This document shows, piece by piece, positions 41,902 to 51,067 of a stretch of DNA of 64,000 nucleotides. The notes under the pieces are model-generated. The model was given only the letters and a program-made list of their open reading frames with translations, did no database searches and was not told where the DNA came from. Source of the DNA: M0108 sp044228795 (GTDB lineage Bacteria; Pseudomonadota; Gammaproteobacteria; Chromatiales; Chromatiaceae). The stretch's first letter is position 1. Each line of letters starts with the position of its first letter. The DNA lies in NCBI GenBank assembly GCA_044228795.1, contig JBGAUE010000010.1:1-64000 (forward strand). Reading direction: 5' to 3'. Position numbers and translations under genes: made by a program.

Positions 41902-42687
41902 ATGAACATGGACAGCCAATCCCCCCTGGATCGCATTCGTTTCGTGCTGGTGGAGACCACCCATACCGGCAATCTGGGCGCCACCGCCCGCGCCATGAAG
42001 ACCATGGGCCTGAGTCAGCTCCATCTGGTGCATCCCAAGACCCCGCCAGACGCCGAGGCCCTGGCCCGCGCCTCCGGCGCCGACGATCTCTTGGCCAAGG
42101 CCTGTATCCATCCCAGGCTTGCGGATGCCATTGCCGGTTGCCGTCTCGTCATTGGCTCTAGCGCCCGGTTGCGGGCGGTCGAATGGCCCTTGGTCGAACC
42201 TCCCGAGTGCGCCCGCCGCTTGCTTGGGGAGGCCCAGGATGGCCCGGTAGCGCTGGTCCTGGGTCGCGAGCGTTCCGGCCTCACGAACGAGGAGCTGGCA
42301 CTGTGTCACTTTCTGGTACATATTCCAACCAACCCCGATTTTAGTTCCCTGAATTTGGGAGCGGCGGCTCAGGTCTTTGCTTATGAAATCCGACAGAGGC
42401 TGCGGGAGGGACGAGGCGAGACTCTTCCCAGAGAGGACCGTGACCTGGCTACGGCCGACGCCCTGGATGGCTTCCATGTCCATCTATCGCAAACGCTGGT
42501 GGAGATCGGTTTTGCCGACCCAGAGCAGTCGGGTAAGCTTAGCCGCCGCCTGCGGCGCCTCTTCCATCGCGCCCGCCCGGATTGGACTGAGATTAATATC
42601 TTGCGTGGCATTCTCAATGCGGCCCAGGGCCACAAGGATCCCGAGCGCTTTCGTCGCCAGCCTCGGAATGGCGGAGCGGCCGGCTGA
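41902..42687 (+). CDS. trmJ: tRNA 2'-O-methyltransferase TrmJ
   Basis: This SPOUT-class enzyme methylates the 2'-OH of nucleotide 32 of several tRNAs. The knot region shows IRFVLVETTHTGNLGATARAMK at the N terminus, LVLGRERSGLTNEEL and LNLGAAAQVFAYEIR. 261 residues, family length. A second ATG two codons downstream is an equally good start. It heads the trmJ-cysE-isc gene order. Confidence 0.95.
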   Translation: MNMDSQSPLDRIRFVLVETTHTGNLGATARAMKTMGLSQLHLVHPKTPPDAEALARASGADDLLAKACIHPRLADAIAGCRLVIGSSARLRAVEWPLVEPPECARRLLGEAQDGPVALVLGRERSGLTNEELALCHFLVHIPTNPDFSSLNLGAAAQVFAYEIRQRLREGRGETLPREDRDLATADALDGFHVHLSQTLVEIGFADPEQSGKLSRRLRRLFHRARPDWTEINILRGILNAAQGHKDPERFRRQPRNGGAAG

Positions 42688-42733
42688 CCCTGCCCGGCGC
42701 CTAACCTAAAGATTGTTAATTGGGAGCTGACCA

Positions 42734-43540
42734 GTGTTTGCACGGCTCAGAGAGGACGTCGTTTGTATCCTCGACCGCGATCCCGCCGCCCGCAATGCCT
42801 TCGAGATTCTGACCACCTATCCCGGCCTCCATGCCGTGATGGCCCATCGCCTCTCCCATCGGTTGTGGTGTGCCAACTTCAAGTGGCTGGCCCGCATCAT
42901 CGCCAATGTGGCGCGTCTCTTTACCGGGGTTGAGATCCATCCCGGTGCCCGGATTGGCCGCCGCCTTTTCATCGATCATGGGATGGGCGTGGTGATTGGC
43001 GAAACGGCGATCATTGGCGATGACTGCACCCTCTATCACGGCGTTACCCTCGGTGGTACGAGCTGGGAAAAGGGTAAGCGCCATCCCACCCTGGGCAATG
43101 ACGTGGTCGTTGGCGCGGGCGCCAAGGTGCTGGGTCCCATCGAGATTGGCGCTGGAGTACGCATTGGTTCCAACGCCGTCGTCAACAAATCGGTCAAGTC
43201 CGGCGGCACTGTGATCGGTGTCCCCGGCCGCCTCGTGGAACGCCCCACCACCGCGGAGGCGGAACGCCGCGCCAGTACGGCCAAGCGGATCGGTTTTGAT
43301 GCCTATGGCGCCACCCGCGACACCCCCGACCCCGTGGCCCATGCCGTGAATTGCATGCTTGATCACATCCACCTGATGGACAAACGACTCGAGGCCATGG
43401 CCGCTGCCCTTGAACGCCAGGGCATTACGGACCACTTTAGCCGCTTGCCCGACTTGGATGTCCGCGAGATCCACTCCACCGTCGATGATGGCGAGTCCGA
43501 CACCGAGCCCCGGCCCCCCGAGTCAACCCCGGACTCCTAG
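42734..43540 (+). CDS. cysE: Serine O-acetyltransferase CysE
   Basis: It makes O-acetylserine from serine and acetyl-CoA, the carbon acceptor for sulfide in cysteine synthesis. The left-handed beta-helix hexapeptide repeats run from about residue 70 to 170 (VEIHPGARIGRRLFIDHGMGVVIGE to GSNAVVNKSVKSGG), with the catalytic His-Gly region DHGMG and LGGTSWEKGKRHPT. GTG 42734 is preceded by GGGAG (42722-42726). At 268 residues it has a long acidic C-terminal tail beyond the epsilon-type core. Its cysteine product feeds IscS next door. Confidence 0.95.
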   Translation: MFARLREDVVCILDRDPAARNAFEILTTYPGLHAVMAHRLSHRLWCANFKWLARIIANVARLFTGVEIHPGARIGRRLFIDHGMGVVIGETAIIGDDCTLYHGVTLGGTSWEKGKRHPTLGNDVVVGAGAKVLGPIEIGAGVRIGSNAVVNKSVKSGGTVIGVPGRLVERPTTAEAERRASTAKRIGFDAYGATRDTPDPVAHAVNCMLDHIHLMDKRLEAMAAALERQGITDHFSRLPDLDVREIHSTVDDGESDTEPRPPESTPDS

Positions 43541-43692
43541 TCCGTCCGTCGAGGCTTCCGAGGGCTTGGTTGCGGAACCCCGGCGAGTGGTCAGGCCGCC
43601 CCAGCAGCCATCCGGCTGGCGGGTTCGGAATTTCGGCGTTATCCTGCGTGCCCTTGCCAAAGTTCGAGCCAGTCCCCACCTCTGCCGAAACA

Positions 43693-43717
43693 ATACTTGA
43701 CCTAATTACTTGGTTAT
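43693..43717 (+). promoter_or_regulatory. Type 1 IscR binding site overlapping the isc promoter
   Basis: The 25-base element begins ATACTTGACC and ends CTTGGTTAT, matching the type 1 IscR palindrome of gammaproteobacteria (ATA..YYGAC....GTCRR.TAT form). The TTGACC inside it is also the probable -35; TAGGCT 17 bases later would be the -10. Holo-IscR ([2Fe-2S] form) bound here would block polymerase and give feedback repression of the isc operon. Confidence 0.75.
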
Positions 43718-43761
43718 TGTAGGCTGCTAACCAAGATGAACGATCAGGAGTGGCAAACGCC

Positions 43762-44268
43762 GTGAGACTGACTACTAAGGGACGCTATGCGGTTACCGCC
43801 ATGCTGGATCTGGCCATACACGCCAGTGAAAAGCCAACGGTCCTTGCGGACATAGCCCGACGACAGGGTATTTCCCTCTCCTATCTGGAGCAACTCTTTT
43901 CGCCCTTACGCAAGCAGGCCCTGGTGGTCAGCATGCGTGGACCTGGCGGTGGTTACAAACTGGCCCGCGCTGCTTCGACCATTTTCGTTGGAGAGGTCAT
44001 TGAAGCGGTGGACGAGCAATTGGACGCTACCCGTTGTGGTGGAGAAAGGGACTGTCAGGCCAAGGGCGTTTGTCTGACCCACCCGCTTTGGCAAGATCTG
44101 AGCGACCACATTCGGGGTTACCTGCACGGGGTCAGTCTCCAGGATCTGGTCGAGCGCAAACAGGTTCAAAAATTGATCGAGCAACGGCGTGGTACCGCTA
44201 CAGCCTTGGTACGGAGGGTTCTGCCCCCGGTTCGTGGCGGAGTCTCGCGGATGACTGCGGGTATCTAA
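43762..44268 (+). CDS. iscR: Fe-S cluster-sensing repressor IscR
   Basis: A 168-residue Rrf2-family regulator. The N-terminal winged helix (MRLTTKGRYAVTAMLDLA; SLSYLEQLFSPLRK) is followed by the [2Fe-2S] ligands C92, C98, C104 and H107. I chose GTG 43762 over GTG 43750 because it aligns with E. coli MRLTSKGRYA and puts the ligands at exactly the E. coli positions; AGGAG at 43746-43750 serves it with a spacing of 11. First gene of the isc operon, with its own operator upstream. Confidence 0.95.
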   Translation: MRLTTKGRYAVTAMLDLAIHASEKPTVLADIARRQGISLSYLEQLFSPLRKQALVVSMRGPGGGYKLARAASTIFVGEVIEAVDEQLDATRCGGERDCQAKGVCLTHPLWQDLSDHIRGYLHGVSLQDLVERKQVQKLIEQRRGTATALVRRVLPPVRGGVSRMTAGI

Positions 44269-44300
44269 GGGTTTGGTGATTACTGGAATCGGAGCTAGAG

Positions 44301-45515
44301 ATGAAACTTCCTATCTACATGGACTATTCGGCCACCAGCCCAGTGGACCCCCGCGTGGCCGAGAAGATGTGCGCCTGCCTGACCATGGACGGCAACTTTG
44401 GTAATGCCGCATCGCGGTCCCATGCCTTCGGCTGGGCGGCCGAGGATGCCATCGACCAGGCGCGCCGCGAGGTCGCGGCCCTGGTCAACGCCGATCCCAA
44501 GGAGATCGTCTGGACCTCGGGGGCGACCGAGTCTGACAACCTGGCTATTAAGGGCGTGGCCACCTTCTACCAAAAACGGGGCCGGCACATCGTCACCTGC
44601 AAGACCGAGCATAAGGCGGTCCTGGATACTTGTCGCCAGTTGGAGCGTGAAGGCTTCGAAGTCACCTATCTGGACCCCGAGCCCAATGGCCTCATCGATC
44701 TTGCCAAGCTCGAGGACGCTCTGCGCGGCGATACCATCCTGGTATCCCTGATGCACGTCAATAACGAAATTGGTGTTATCCAGGACATCCAGACTATTGG
44801 CGAGATCACCCGGGAGCGCAACATCCTTTTTCACGTCGATGCCGCCCAAAGCACCGGCCGGGTGCCAATCGATCTGGAAAATACCAAGGTCGATCTGATG
44901 TCCTTCTCTGCTCACAAGACCTATGGACCTAAAGGCATTGGCGCCCTCTATGTGCGGCGGAAGCCACGGGTGCGCCTGGAGGCCCAGATGCATGGTGGTG
45001 GCCACGAGCGCGGCATGCGCTCCGGTACCCTGGCAACCCATCAGATCGTGGGTATGGGCGAGGCCTTTCGCTTGGCTCGCCTGGAGATGGCCACCGAGAA
45101 TGAGAGGGTGTTGGGGTTGCGTCGTCGTCTCTGGGATGGTGTCCGGGATTTGGAGCAGGTGTACCTCAACGGCGACGAAGAACAGCGGGTCGCCGGCAAT
45201 TTGAATGTCAGTTTTGCCTATGTGGAGGGTGAATCCCTCATCATGGCCCTCAAGGATCTGGCAGTTTCCTCTGGATCCGCCTGCACCTCTGCCAGCCTAG
45301 AGCCCAGCTATGTGTTGCGCGCCCTCGGCCGCGAGGACGAGTTGGCCCATAGCTCTATTCGGTTTTCCCTGGGGCGGTTTTCCACCCAGCAAGAGGTGGA
45401 CTACGCCATCACCAAAATCCGTGATCAGGTCACTCGCTTGCGATCGCTCTCCCCCCTATGGGATATGTACCGGGAAGGCATCGACCTGAGTTCAGTGCAG
45501 TGGGCGGCGCATTGA
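44301..45515 (+). CDS. iscS: Cysteine desulfurase IscS
   Basis: This PLP enzyme removes sulfur from cysteine and passes it as persulfide to IscU, TusA and ThiI-type acceptors. K206 in SFSAHKTYGPKG binds PLP and C328 in SSGSACTSASLEPSYVL carries the persulfide; both residue numbers equal those in E. coli. 404 residues, the same as E. coli. It starts 32 bases after iscR. Confidence 0.98.
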   Translation: MKLPIYMDYSATSPVDPRVAEKMCACLTMDGNFGNAASRSHAFGWAAEDAIDQARREVAALVNADPKEIVWTSGATESDNLAIKGVATFYQKRGRHIVTCKTEHKAVLDTCRQLEREGFEVTYLDPEPNGLIDLAKLEDALRGDTILVSLMHVNNEIGVIQDIQTIGEITRERNILFHVDAAQSTGRVPIDLENTKVDLMSFSAHKTYGPKGIGALYVRRKPRVRLEAQMHGGGHERGMRSGTLATHQIVGMGEAFRLARLEMATENERVLGLRRRLWDGVRDLEQVYLNGDEEQRVAGNLNVSFAYVEGESLIMALKDLAVSSGSACTSASLEPSYVLRALGREDELAHSSIRFSLGRFSTQQEVDYAITKIRDQVTRLRSLSPLWDMYREGIDLSSVQWAAH

Positions 45516-45539
45516 GGACTAACCAAATTTGCGGCGTAC

Positions 45540-45573
45540 GGGGGATTCCCCCCGGCCACCGCTCTCTAGAGAG
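45540..45573 (+). other. Inverted repeats in the iscS-iscU gap
   Basis: Two hairpins lie between the genes: GGGGG/CCCCC around ATT (45540-45552) and the perfect palindrome CTCTCTAGAGAG (45562-45573). The second pairs part of the iscU ribosome-binding site (AGAGGTG at 45570-45576). Such structures could uncouple IscS and IscU levels by blocking initiation or protecting a processed mRNA end. Confidence 0.5.
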
Positions 45574-45583
45574 GTGAATTGAA

Positions 45584-45964
45584 ATGGCATACAGTGAGAA
45601 GGTTCTGGATCACTACGAAAACCCGCGTAATGTGGGTAACTTGGATACCACTGATCCGAGCGTCGGCACCGGCATGGTGGGCGCCCCCGCCTGTGGGGAT
45701 GTGATGCGTCTGCAGATTAAGGTCAACAGTGCCGGGGTCATCGAGGATGCCCGCTTCAAGACCTATGGCTGTGGTTCCGCCATTGCCTCCAGCAGCCTCT
45801 TGACGGAGTGGGTAAAGGGTAAGACCCTGGCCGAGGCCCTGGAGATAAAAAACCAGCAGATCGCCGATGAACTGGCCCTGCCGCCAGTCAAGGTTCACTG
45901 CTCGGTGCTGGCGGAGGATGCCATCAAGGCGGCGATTCATGATTTCGAGCAGAAGCGGGTCTGA
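45584..45964 (+). CDS. iscU: Fe-S cluster scaffold IscU
   Basis: The 126-residue scaffold on which [2Fe-2S] clusters are built. Ligands C37, C63 and C106 are in the expected places, and the HscA recognition motif LPPVK occupies 99-103. The ribosome-binding site lies within a palindrome just upstream. Confidence 0.98.
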   Translation: MAYSEKVLDHYENPRNVGNLDTTDPSVGTGMVGAPACGDVMRLQIKVNSAGVIEDARFKTYGCGSAIASSSLLTEWVKGKTLAEALEIKNQQIADELALPPVKVHCSVLAEDAIKAAIHDFEQKRV

Positions 45965-46072
45965 TGGGATGGCATTAACAGCCCAGGGTTGGGTTGGCAA
46001 TCCCAACTCAACCCCCGGTTAATTTTTTCGCAATGTCTTTTCGGTTGCATAGTGGGCAGGAGAATATCGGAC

Positions 46073-46396
46073 ATGGGGATTTCGATGACGGCGGCCGCCG
46101 CCAATCATGTACGCGGCTATCTTGAAAATCGCGGCAAGGGCGTTGGTGTCCGCTTGGGGGTGCGTACCTCGGGTTGTTCCGGCATGGCCTATGTACTCGA
46201 ATTCGCAGATGAGTTGGCGCCCGAGGACCAGGTCTTCGAGTCCCTGGGTGTAAAGGTGATCGTCGATGCCAAAAGTTTGCTCTATCTGGATGGCACCGAG
46301 CTTGACTACACCCGAGAAGGGCTGAATGAGGGTTTTAAATTCAATAACCCCAACGTCAAGGATTCCTGTGGTTGCGGCGAAAGCTTCAACATCTGA
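46073..46396 (+). CDS. iscA: A-type Fe-S carrier IscA
   Basis: This 107-residue protein carries iron or clusters to target proteins. Starting at ATG 46073 (MGISMTAAAANH), preceded by CAGGAG at 46057-46062, puts the three ligands at C35, C99 and C101 as in E. coli. The frame extends 28 codons further upstream without similarity. It follows iscU after a 108-base gap. Confidence 0.95.
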   Translation: MGISMTAAAANHVRGYLENRGKGVGVRLGVRTSGCSGMAYVLEFADELAPEDQVFESLGVKVIVDAKSLLYLDGTELDYTREGLNEGFKFNNPNVKDSCGCGESFNI

Positions 46397-46410
46397 GTCT
46401 GGATGCCCAC

Positions 46411-46956
46411 GTGTTGGATGGCCAACAAAATTACTTTGAGCTGTTCGGCTTGCCCGAACATTTCACGCTGGACCTCGAAGAGTTGTCCGAGCGCTACCTG
46501 CAACTTCGTCAGACCGTCCACCCGGATCTTTACGCCACGGCGGGGGAGCGTGAAAAGCGCCTCTCCCTACAGGCATCCACCCTGGTCAACGAGGCCTACC
46601 AGACCCTCAAGGACCCCCTGGCGCGTGCCCGTTATCTCCTGAATCTCCTCACCGGCACCCCCAGCGATGACCAGGAGACGACCAAGGACATGGCCTTTCT
46701 CATGGAGCAGATGGAGTTGCGCGAGGCTCTGACCGAGGCTCGGAGGGCGCCTGATCCCTTCGCCGACGTCGCGGCGGTGCAGGAACGGCTTTCACACCAG
46801 TCCAGTCGCCTGATTGCCCAACTCGCGGCGTCTCTTGAGAACGCCTCGAACCTGGACCACGAAGCATCACGGGAACTGATCCGCAAGCTCCAGTTTGTGC
46901 GTAAATGCCAGGCCGAGGCGGACGCCCTCGAAGCCGAACTCGACGAGGTGCTCTGA
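46411..46956 (+). CDS. hscB: J-domain co-chaperone HscB
   Basis: It delivers IscU to HscA and stimulates its ATPase. The J domain (about residues 3-75) contains the HPD tripeptide in QTVHPDLY; the C-terminal three-helix IscU-binding domain follows. GTG 46411 gives 181 residues starting VLDGQQNYFELFGLP; an in-frame TTG at 46372 inside iscA would add 13 residues. 'Gap' to iscA is only 14 bases with this start. Confidence 0.92.
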   Translation: MLDGQQNYFELFGLPEHFTLDLEELSERYLQLRQTVHPDLYATAGEREKRLSLQASTLVNEAYQTLKDPLARARYLLNLLTGTPSDDQETTKDMAFLMEQMELREALTEARRAPDPFADVAAVQERLSHQSSRLIAQLAASLENASNLDHEASRELIRKLQFVRKCQAEADALEAELDEVL

Positions 46957-47001
46957 GGCAGCCTCAACCCTTTGTCCCTTGCCTCCTGACCGAGAAAATC
47001 C

Positions 47002-48882
47002 ATGGCATTGCTTCAGATCGCCGAGCCGGGCCGCTCCGCCGCTCCTCACCAGCACCGGCTTGCCGCCGGGATTGACCTGGGGACTACCAATTCCCTGATC
47101 GCCACCGTGCGAAGCGGCCGGCCCGAGACCCTGCCGGATCGGGAGGGACGTCATCTGTTGCCCTCGGTGGTGCGCTATGCTGAGGAGGGGCTGATCGTGG
47201 GACACGACGCCAAGGCGGCGGCGGCCGAAGATCCCCTCAATACCCTGGCCTCCGCCAAGCGTCTCATCGGTCGCGGTATTGAAGAGGTTAAGGGGCTTGG
47301 CACCCAATTGCCTTATGAGTTCGTGCGCACGGACACGGCGGTGCCACGTATCCGGACCCGTGCCGGTGATATCAGCCCCGTAGAGGTCTCCGCCGAGATA
47401 CTCCGCGCCCTGGCCCAGCGCGCCGAGGCCATCCTGGGCGGTGACCTCACCGGGGTCGTCATTACGGTACCCGCCTATTTCGACGAGCCCCAGCGCCAGG
47501 CTACCAAGGACGCGGCCCGCCTGGCGGGCCTCAAGGTATTACGCCTGCTCAATGAGCCCACGGCGGCGGCGGTGGCCTATGGGCTGGATCGGGAGGCAGA
47601 CGGGATTCACGCCGTCTTTGATCTGGGTGGCGGCACCTTCGATATCTCCATCCTGCGCTTGCGCCGCGGCGTGTTCGAGGTCCTGGCTACCGGGGGCGAT
47701 TCTGCCTTAGGTGGCGATGACATGGATCTGGTCCTGGCGGAGTGGATCATGGCCCAGGCCGGGATTGACGATGAAGCCAATCACCGTATCCTGCGCGCCC
47801 TCATGCGTGACGCCTGCGCCGCCAAGGAACTCCTGACGAATCAGGATAAGGCCTCCCTGCGCATTGGCTTACCCGATGCCCAATACTGGGAAGGCGAGAT
47901 CTACCGGGCAAGTTTTGATGCCCTTATCGACCCCCTTATCTCCCGGGCTATTGCGGCCTGCCGTCGCGCTCTGCGCGACGCCGGGCTCAAGGTCGAGGAG
48001 ATCAAGGACGTGGTCATGGTGGGGGGCGCCACACGCGTGCCCCGGGTGCGTGAGCGGGTGAGGGACTTCTTTGGCATGGCCCCCCTGGTGGATCTGGACC
48101 CGGATCGGGTCGTTGCCCTGGGCGCTGCCCTGCAGGCTGATCTCCTGGCTGGGAACAAGCCCGATGGCGAAATGCTGCTGCTGGACGTCATCCCCCTGTC
48201 CCTGGGGCTGGAGACCATGGGCGGTCTGGTCGAGCGCATCGTGCCGCGCAATACCCCCATCCCGGTGGCGCGCGCCCAGGACTTCACCACTTTCAAGGAT
48301 GGTCAGACGGCCATGGCCTTGCATATCCTCCAGGGTGAACGGGATCTGGTTGCCCATTGCCGCTCCCTGGCGCGGTTCGAACTACGGGGTATTCCCCCTA
48401 TGGTGGCCGGTGCCGCACGCATCCGGGTGACCTTTGAGGTCGATGCCGATGGCCTGCTCAATGTATCAGCGGTGGAACAGACTAGCGGCGTTCAGGCCCG
48501 GGTCGAAGTCAAGCCTTCCCATGGCTTGACCGATAGCGAGATCGAGTCCATGTTGCGCGAATCCATGACCCATTCCCGCGAGGATATGGAGGCCCGTCGC
48601 CTGCGCGAACTTGGCGTCGAGGCCCAGCGTACCGTTGAAGCCCTCCATGCAGCCCTCATCAGGGACGGCGAGGCGTTCTTGTCGGCACAGGAACGGGAAC
48701 GGATTGACCAAGCCCTGGCTGAACTGGAGTTCAGGCTTGCCGGCGAGGATGAGGATGAGGAAGCCCTTAAGGCGGCCATGGAGAACCTGGATCGCACCTG
48801 CGGTTTCTATGTGGAGCGGCGCATGAATCGGAGCATCCAAAGCGCCATGGCCGGACATAAGGTCGAGGAGTTCCAATCATGA
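47002..48882 (+). CDS. hscA: Hsp70-class Fe-S chaperone HscA
   Basis: The 626-residue specialised Hsp70 binds IscU and releases its cluster to acceptors. Nucleotide-binding signatures are AAGIDLGTTNSLIATV, VFDLGGGTFDISIL and VVMVGGATRVPRVRE; the substrate-binding and lid domains follow from about residue 390. Length and order in the operon are standard. Its stop overlaps fdx (ATGA). Confidence 0.97.
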   Translation: MALLQIAEPGRSAAPHQHRLAAGIDLGTTNSLIATVRSGRPETLPDREGRHLLPSVVRYAEEGLIVGHDAKAAAAEDPLNTLASAKRLIGRGIEEVKGLGTQLPYEFVRTDTAVPRIRTRAGDISPVEVSAEILRALAQRAEAILGGDLTGVVITVPAYFDEPQRQATKDAARLAGLKVLRLLNEPTAAAVAYGLDREADGIHAVFDLGGGTFDISILRLRRGVFEVLATGGDSALGGDDMDLVLAEWIMAQAGIDDEANHRILRALMRDACAAKELLTNQDKASLRIGLPDAQYWEGEIYRASFDALIDPLISRAIAACRRALRDAGLKVEEIKDVVMVGGATRVPRVRERVRDFFGMAPLVDLDPDRVVALGAALQADLLAGNKPDGEMLLLDVIPLSLGLETMGGLVERIVPRNTPIPVARAQDFTTFKDGQTAMALHILQGERDLVAHCRSLARFELRGIPPMVAGAARIRVTFEVDADGLLNVSAVEQTSGVQARVEVKPSHGLTDSEIESMLRESMTHSREDMEARRLRELGVEAQRTVEALHAALIRDGEAFLSAQERERIDQALAELEFRLAGEDEDEEALKAAMENLDRTCGFYVERRMNRSIQSAMAGHKVEEFQS

Positions 48883-49217
48883 CCAAACTGATTTTCCTGC
48901 CCCATGAGGAGATTTGTCCCGAGGGGGCCATTATTGAGTCCGAGCCTGGCGTCAGCATCTGCGACGCTGCCCTGGCTGGTGGCATTGACATCGAGCATGC
49001 CTGCGAGAAGTCCTGCGCCTGCACCACCTGTCATGTCATCATTCGCGAGGGTTTTGATTCCCTGCCAGAGGCCGATGAGGTCGAGGAGGATTTGCTGGAT
49101 AAGGCCTGGGGCTTGGAGCCCGAGTCGCGCCTGAGCTGCCAGGCCAAGGTCGGGAATGAAGATCTCGTCATCGAAATACCCAAGTACACCATCAATATGG
49201 TGTCTGAGCATCATTAA
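48879..49217 (+). CDS. fdx: [2Fe-2S] ferredoxin of the ISC system
   Basis: This 112-residue electron donor supplies electrons for cluster assembly. Ligands are C42, C48, C51 and C87 (CEKSCACTTC, then LSCQAK), the adrenodoxin-type arrangement found in E. coli Fdx. Coupled to hscA by a four-base overlap. Confidence 0.96.
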   Translation: MTKLIFLPHEEICPEGAIIESEPGVSICDAALAGGIDIEHACEKSCACTTCHVIIREGFDSLPEADEVEEDLLDKAWGLEPESRLSCQAKVGNEDLVIEIPKYTINMVSEHH

Positions 49218-49231
49218 ACCTAGGAGAAGCC

Positions 49232-49435
49232 ATGGCCCTTAAGTGGACGGACACCCTGGATATCGCCATTGCCTTGGACGAGACTCACCCGGACGCCGAT
49301 CCGCGCCGCGTGAATTTCCTGGATCTGCGCAACTGGGTGATGGCCCTGCCGGATTTCGAGGACGACCCCGCTCATTCCGGCGAGAAGATCCTGGAGGCCA
49401 TCCAGATGGCCTGGCTGGAAGAGCGGGAAGAATAG
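49232..49435 (+). CDS. iscX: Fe-S assembly regulator IscX
   Basis: The 67-residue acidic protein (MALKWTDTLDIAIALDETHPD, ending AWLEEREE) is the IscX/YfhJ family, which binds IscS and iron and modulates the assembly rate. AGGAG precedes the start. Last gene of the isc operon. Confidence 0.95.
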   Translation: MALKWTDTLDIAIALDETHPDADPRRVNFLDLRNWVMALPDFEDDPAHSGEKILEAIQMAWLEEREE

Positions 49436-49453
49436 CCGCGCCGGATGGCGCGG
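49436..49453. terminator. Candidate bidirectional terminator hairpin after iscX
   Basis: CCGCGCC, a four-base loop GGAT, and GGCGCGG form a perfect 7-bp hairpin between the convergent iscX and rhodanese genes. There is no T run, so it is at best a weak intrinsic terminator or an mRNA-stabilising end. Confidence 0.4.
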
Positions 49454-49468
49454 TTCGGAGGCTCGGGG

Positions 49469-49900
49469 TCAGCATTGCTCCCAGGGAAGGCCCCGGTAAC
49501 GCCAACCCCCGACGGTACCCCGGTGGTGATGCTCGTCTAGATCCCCCTCGAAGCCTTCGTCGATGTGGAATACATTGCGTACCCCAGAGGCTATCAAGGC
49601 CTTGCCGGCTTCGTGGGAGCGCTTGCCGCTGCGGCAAATGAGAATGACCGGGGTACAGGGGTTGTCCTCGGAGCAGACGACGCCGCCGAGCAGCAGCTTG
49701 CGGATCTCGGTATCGAAATGGGGATTGACGGTCCATTCGGGCTCGTCGATCCAGGCCACGTGAACGGCTCCCGTGGGGTGGCCGACGAAGAGGTATTCCA
49801 TGGTGGAACGGATATCCACCAGTAGGGCCGTCGGATTGTCCTGGAGCATTTGCCAGGCCTGCTGGGGAGTCAATTCCTTGGGATGCTGAGGTTCGGTCAT
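49469..49900 (-). CDS. Single-domain rhodanese-like protein
   Basis: The 143-residue product has the rhodanese fold motifs ALLVDIRSTMEY, HVAWIDEPEW and the active-site loop LICRSGKRS with a persulfide-forming Cys. It ends in EDNPCT-like and HHHRGTVGGWRYRG segments found in sulfurtransferases of sulfur oxidisers and heterotrophs alike. It probably moves sulfane sulfur in the cytoplasm; no signal peptide. The partner is unknown. Convergent with iscX. Confidence 0.9.
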   Translation of the reverse strand: MTEPQHPKELTPQQAWQMLQDNPTALLVDIRSTMEYLFVGHPTGAVHVAWIDEPEWTVNPHFDTEIRKLLLGGVVCSEDNPCTPVILICRSGKRSHEAGKALIASGVRNVFHIDEGFEGDLDEHHHRGTVGGWRYRGLPWEQC

Positions 49901-49970
49901 GGCGTCGGTTCCTTTGGTGGTGGGTCTGTTTTGGGTTATCTTTTGAGCCAGAGAGCCTGCCGGGGCGATT

Positions 49971-50999
49971 GTGGTCCTGGATCACCGAGTGGCTGTCAGC
50001 CTTTTCAAGCCTGTTCAGATGATTGATGCCGAAATTATGGAATCCAACCCAAGGGATCCGTCCGCGGGGTCTAGCCGGAACTCCCCTGCTCGATCGGGGC
50101 GGCGGCCCGCACCTGCCTGGAAGGAATGGCTCGTTGAGAAGCTGGCGCGCGGTATGGCTCATTTGCCCTTCGGCGCGGCCCAGGCCCTGGGCTGGCTGAT
50201 TGGTTTCCTGTTGGCGTGGCTTCCCAATAAGCAGCGCCGTAACACCCTCGTCAACCTGCGTCTCTGTTATCCGGACCGGAGCGAATCGGAGGTCCGGCGT
50301 TTCCGGGATCTTTCCCTCCGCGAGGAGGCCAAGACCTTCATCGAAATCGCCTATCTTCTGCTTCGCCCCGTGCCCCGCGTCCTGTCCCTGATCCGGGAGA
50401 CTCATGGCCTCGAGTGGTTGGAGCGCACCCAGGGTCGGGGCCTGATTGTGCTCTCGCCCCACTTGGGTGCCTGGGAGATGGCGGGGCTCTATCTCTCCAC
50501 CCGCGGTCCTACCACCACCCTTTACAAGCCTCAACCACTGGCAGACGCCTTGGTGCGTCAGGCCCGGGCCCGGGGCGGGGCCGAGCTGGTGCCAACGGAT
50601 AATGCGGGCATCCGTCGCCTGCTCCAAGCCCTTAGACGCGGCGAATATCTGGGGATTCTGCCGGATCAGGAACCCAAGGCGGAAAAGGGCTCGATATTTG
50701 CGCCGTTTTTCGGTACGCCGGCCCTGACCATGTTGCTGGTCAACCGGCTAGCGCGTAAGACGGGGGCGCCCGTGGTCTTCCTCTTCGCACGCCGCTTGCC
50801 TTGGGCGAGGGGCTTTGCCCTGCATTGCCTGCCGGCACCGGAGGGAGTGGACTCCGAGGATGATGAAACGGCCGCCGCCGCCCTCAACCAAGGCGTGGAG
50901 GCATGCATAGGAATTTGTCCTGAACAGTACGTCTGGTCGTACAAACGCTTTCGGACTCGCCCGGATGGTGGCCCGCACCCCTATCGCGGGCCTCGCTGA
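49971..50999 (+). CDS. LpxL/HtrB-type lipid A acyltransferase
   Basis: The inner-membrane enzyme would add a secondary acyl chain to lipid A. The family motif HxxxxE appears as SPHLGAWE, followed by YLGILPDQEPK and APFFGTPA; a hydrophobic segment (ALGWLIGFLLAWLP) lies near the N terminus. As annotated from GTG 49971 it has 342 residues with a polar, unconserved N terminus; ATG 50019 or 50037 may be the true start. Assignment to LpxL versus LpxM or another branch cannot be made by eye. Confidence 0.85.
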   Translation: MVLDHRVAVSLFKPVQMIDAEIMESNPRDPSAGSSRNSPARSGRRPAPAWKEWLVEKLARGMAHLPFGAAQALGWLIGFLLAWLPNKQRRNTLVNLRLCYPDRSESEVRRFRDLSLREEAKTFIEIAYLLLRPVPRVLSLIRETHGLEWLERTQGRGLIVLSPHLGAWEMAGLYLSTRGPTTTLYKPQPLADALVRQARARGGAELVPTDNAGIRRLLQALRRGEYLGILPDQEPKAEKGSIFAPFFGTPALTMLLVNRLARKTGAPVVFLFARRLPWARGFALHCLPAPEGVDSEDDETAAAALNQGVEACIGICPEQYVWSYKRFRTRPDGGPHPYRGPR

Positions 51000-51067
51000 C
51001 TGGCCGCCAGGTCAAAGTTGCGAGGAGGGCAGGACTTGGTCCGCACCCTCGCCATGCAAGCAACCAC

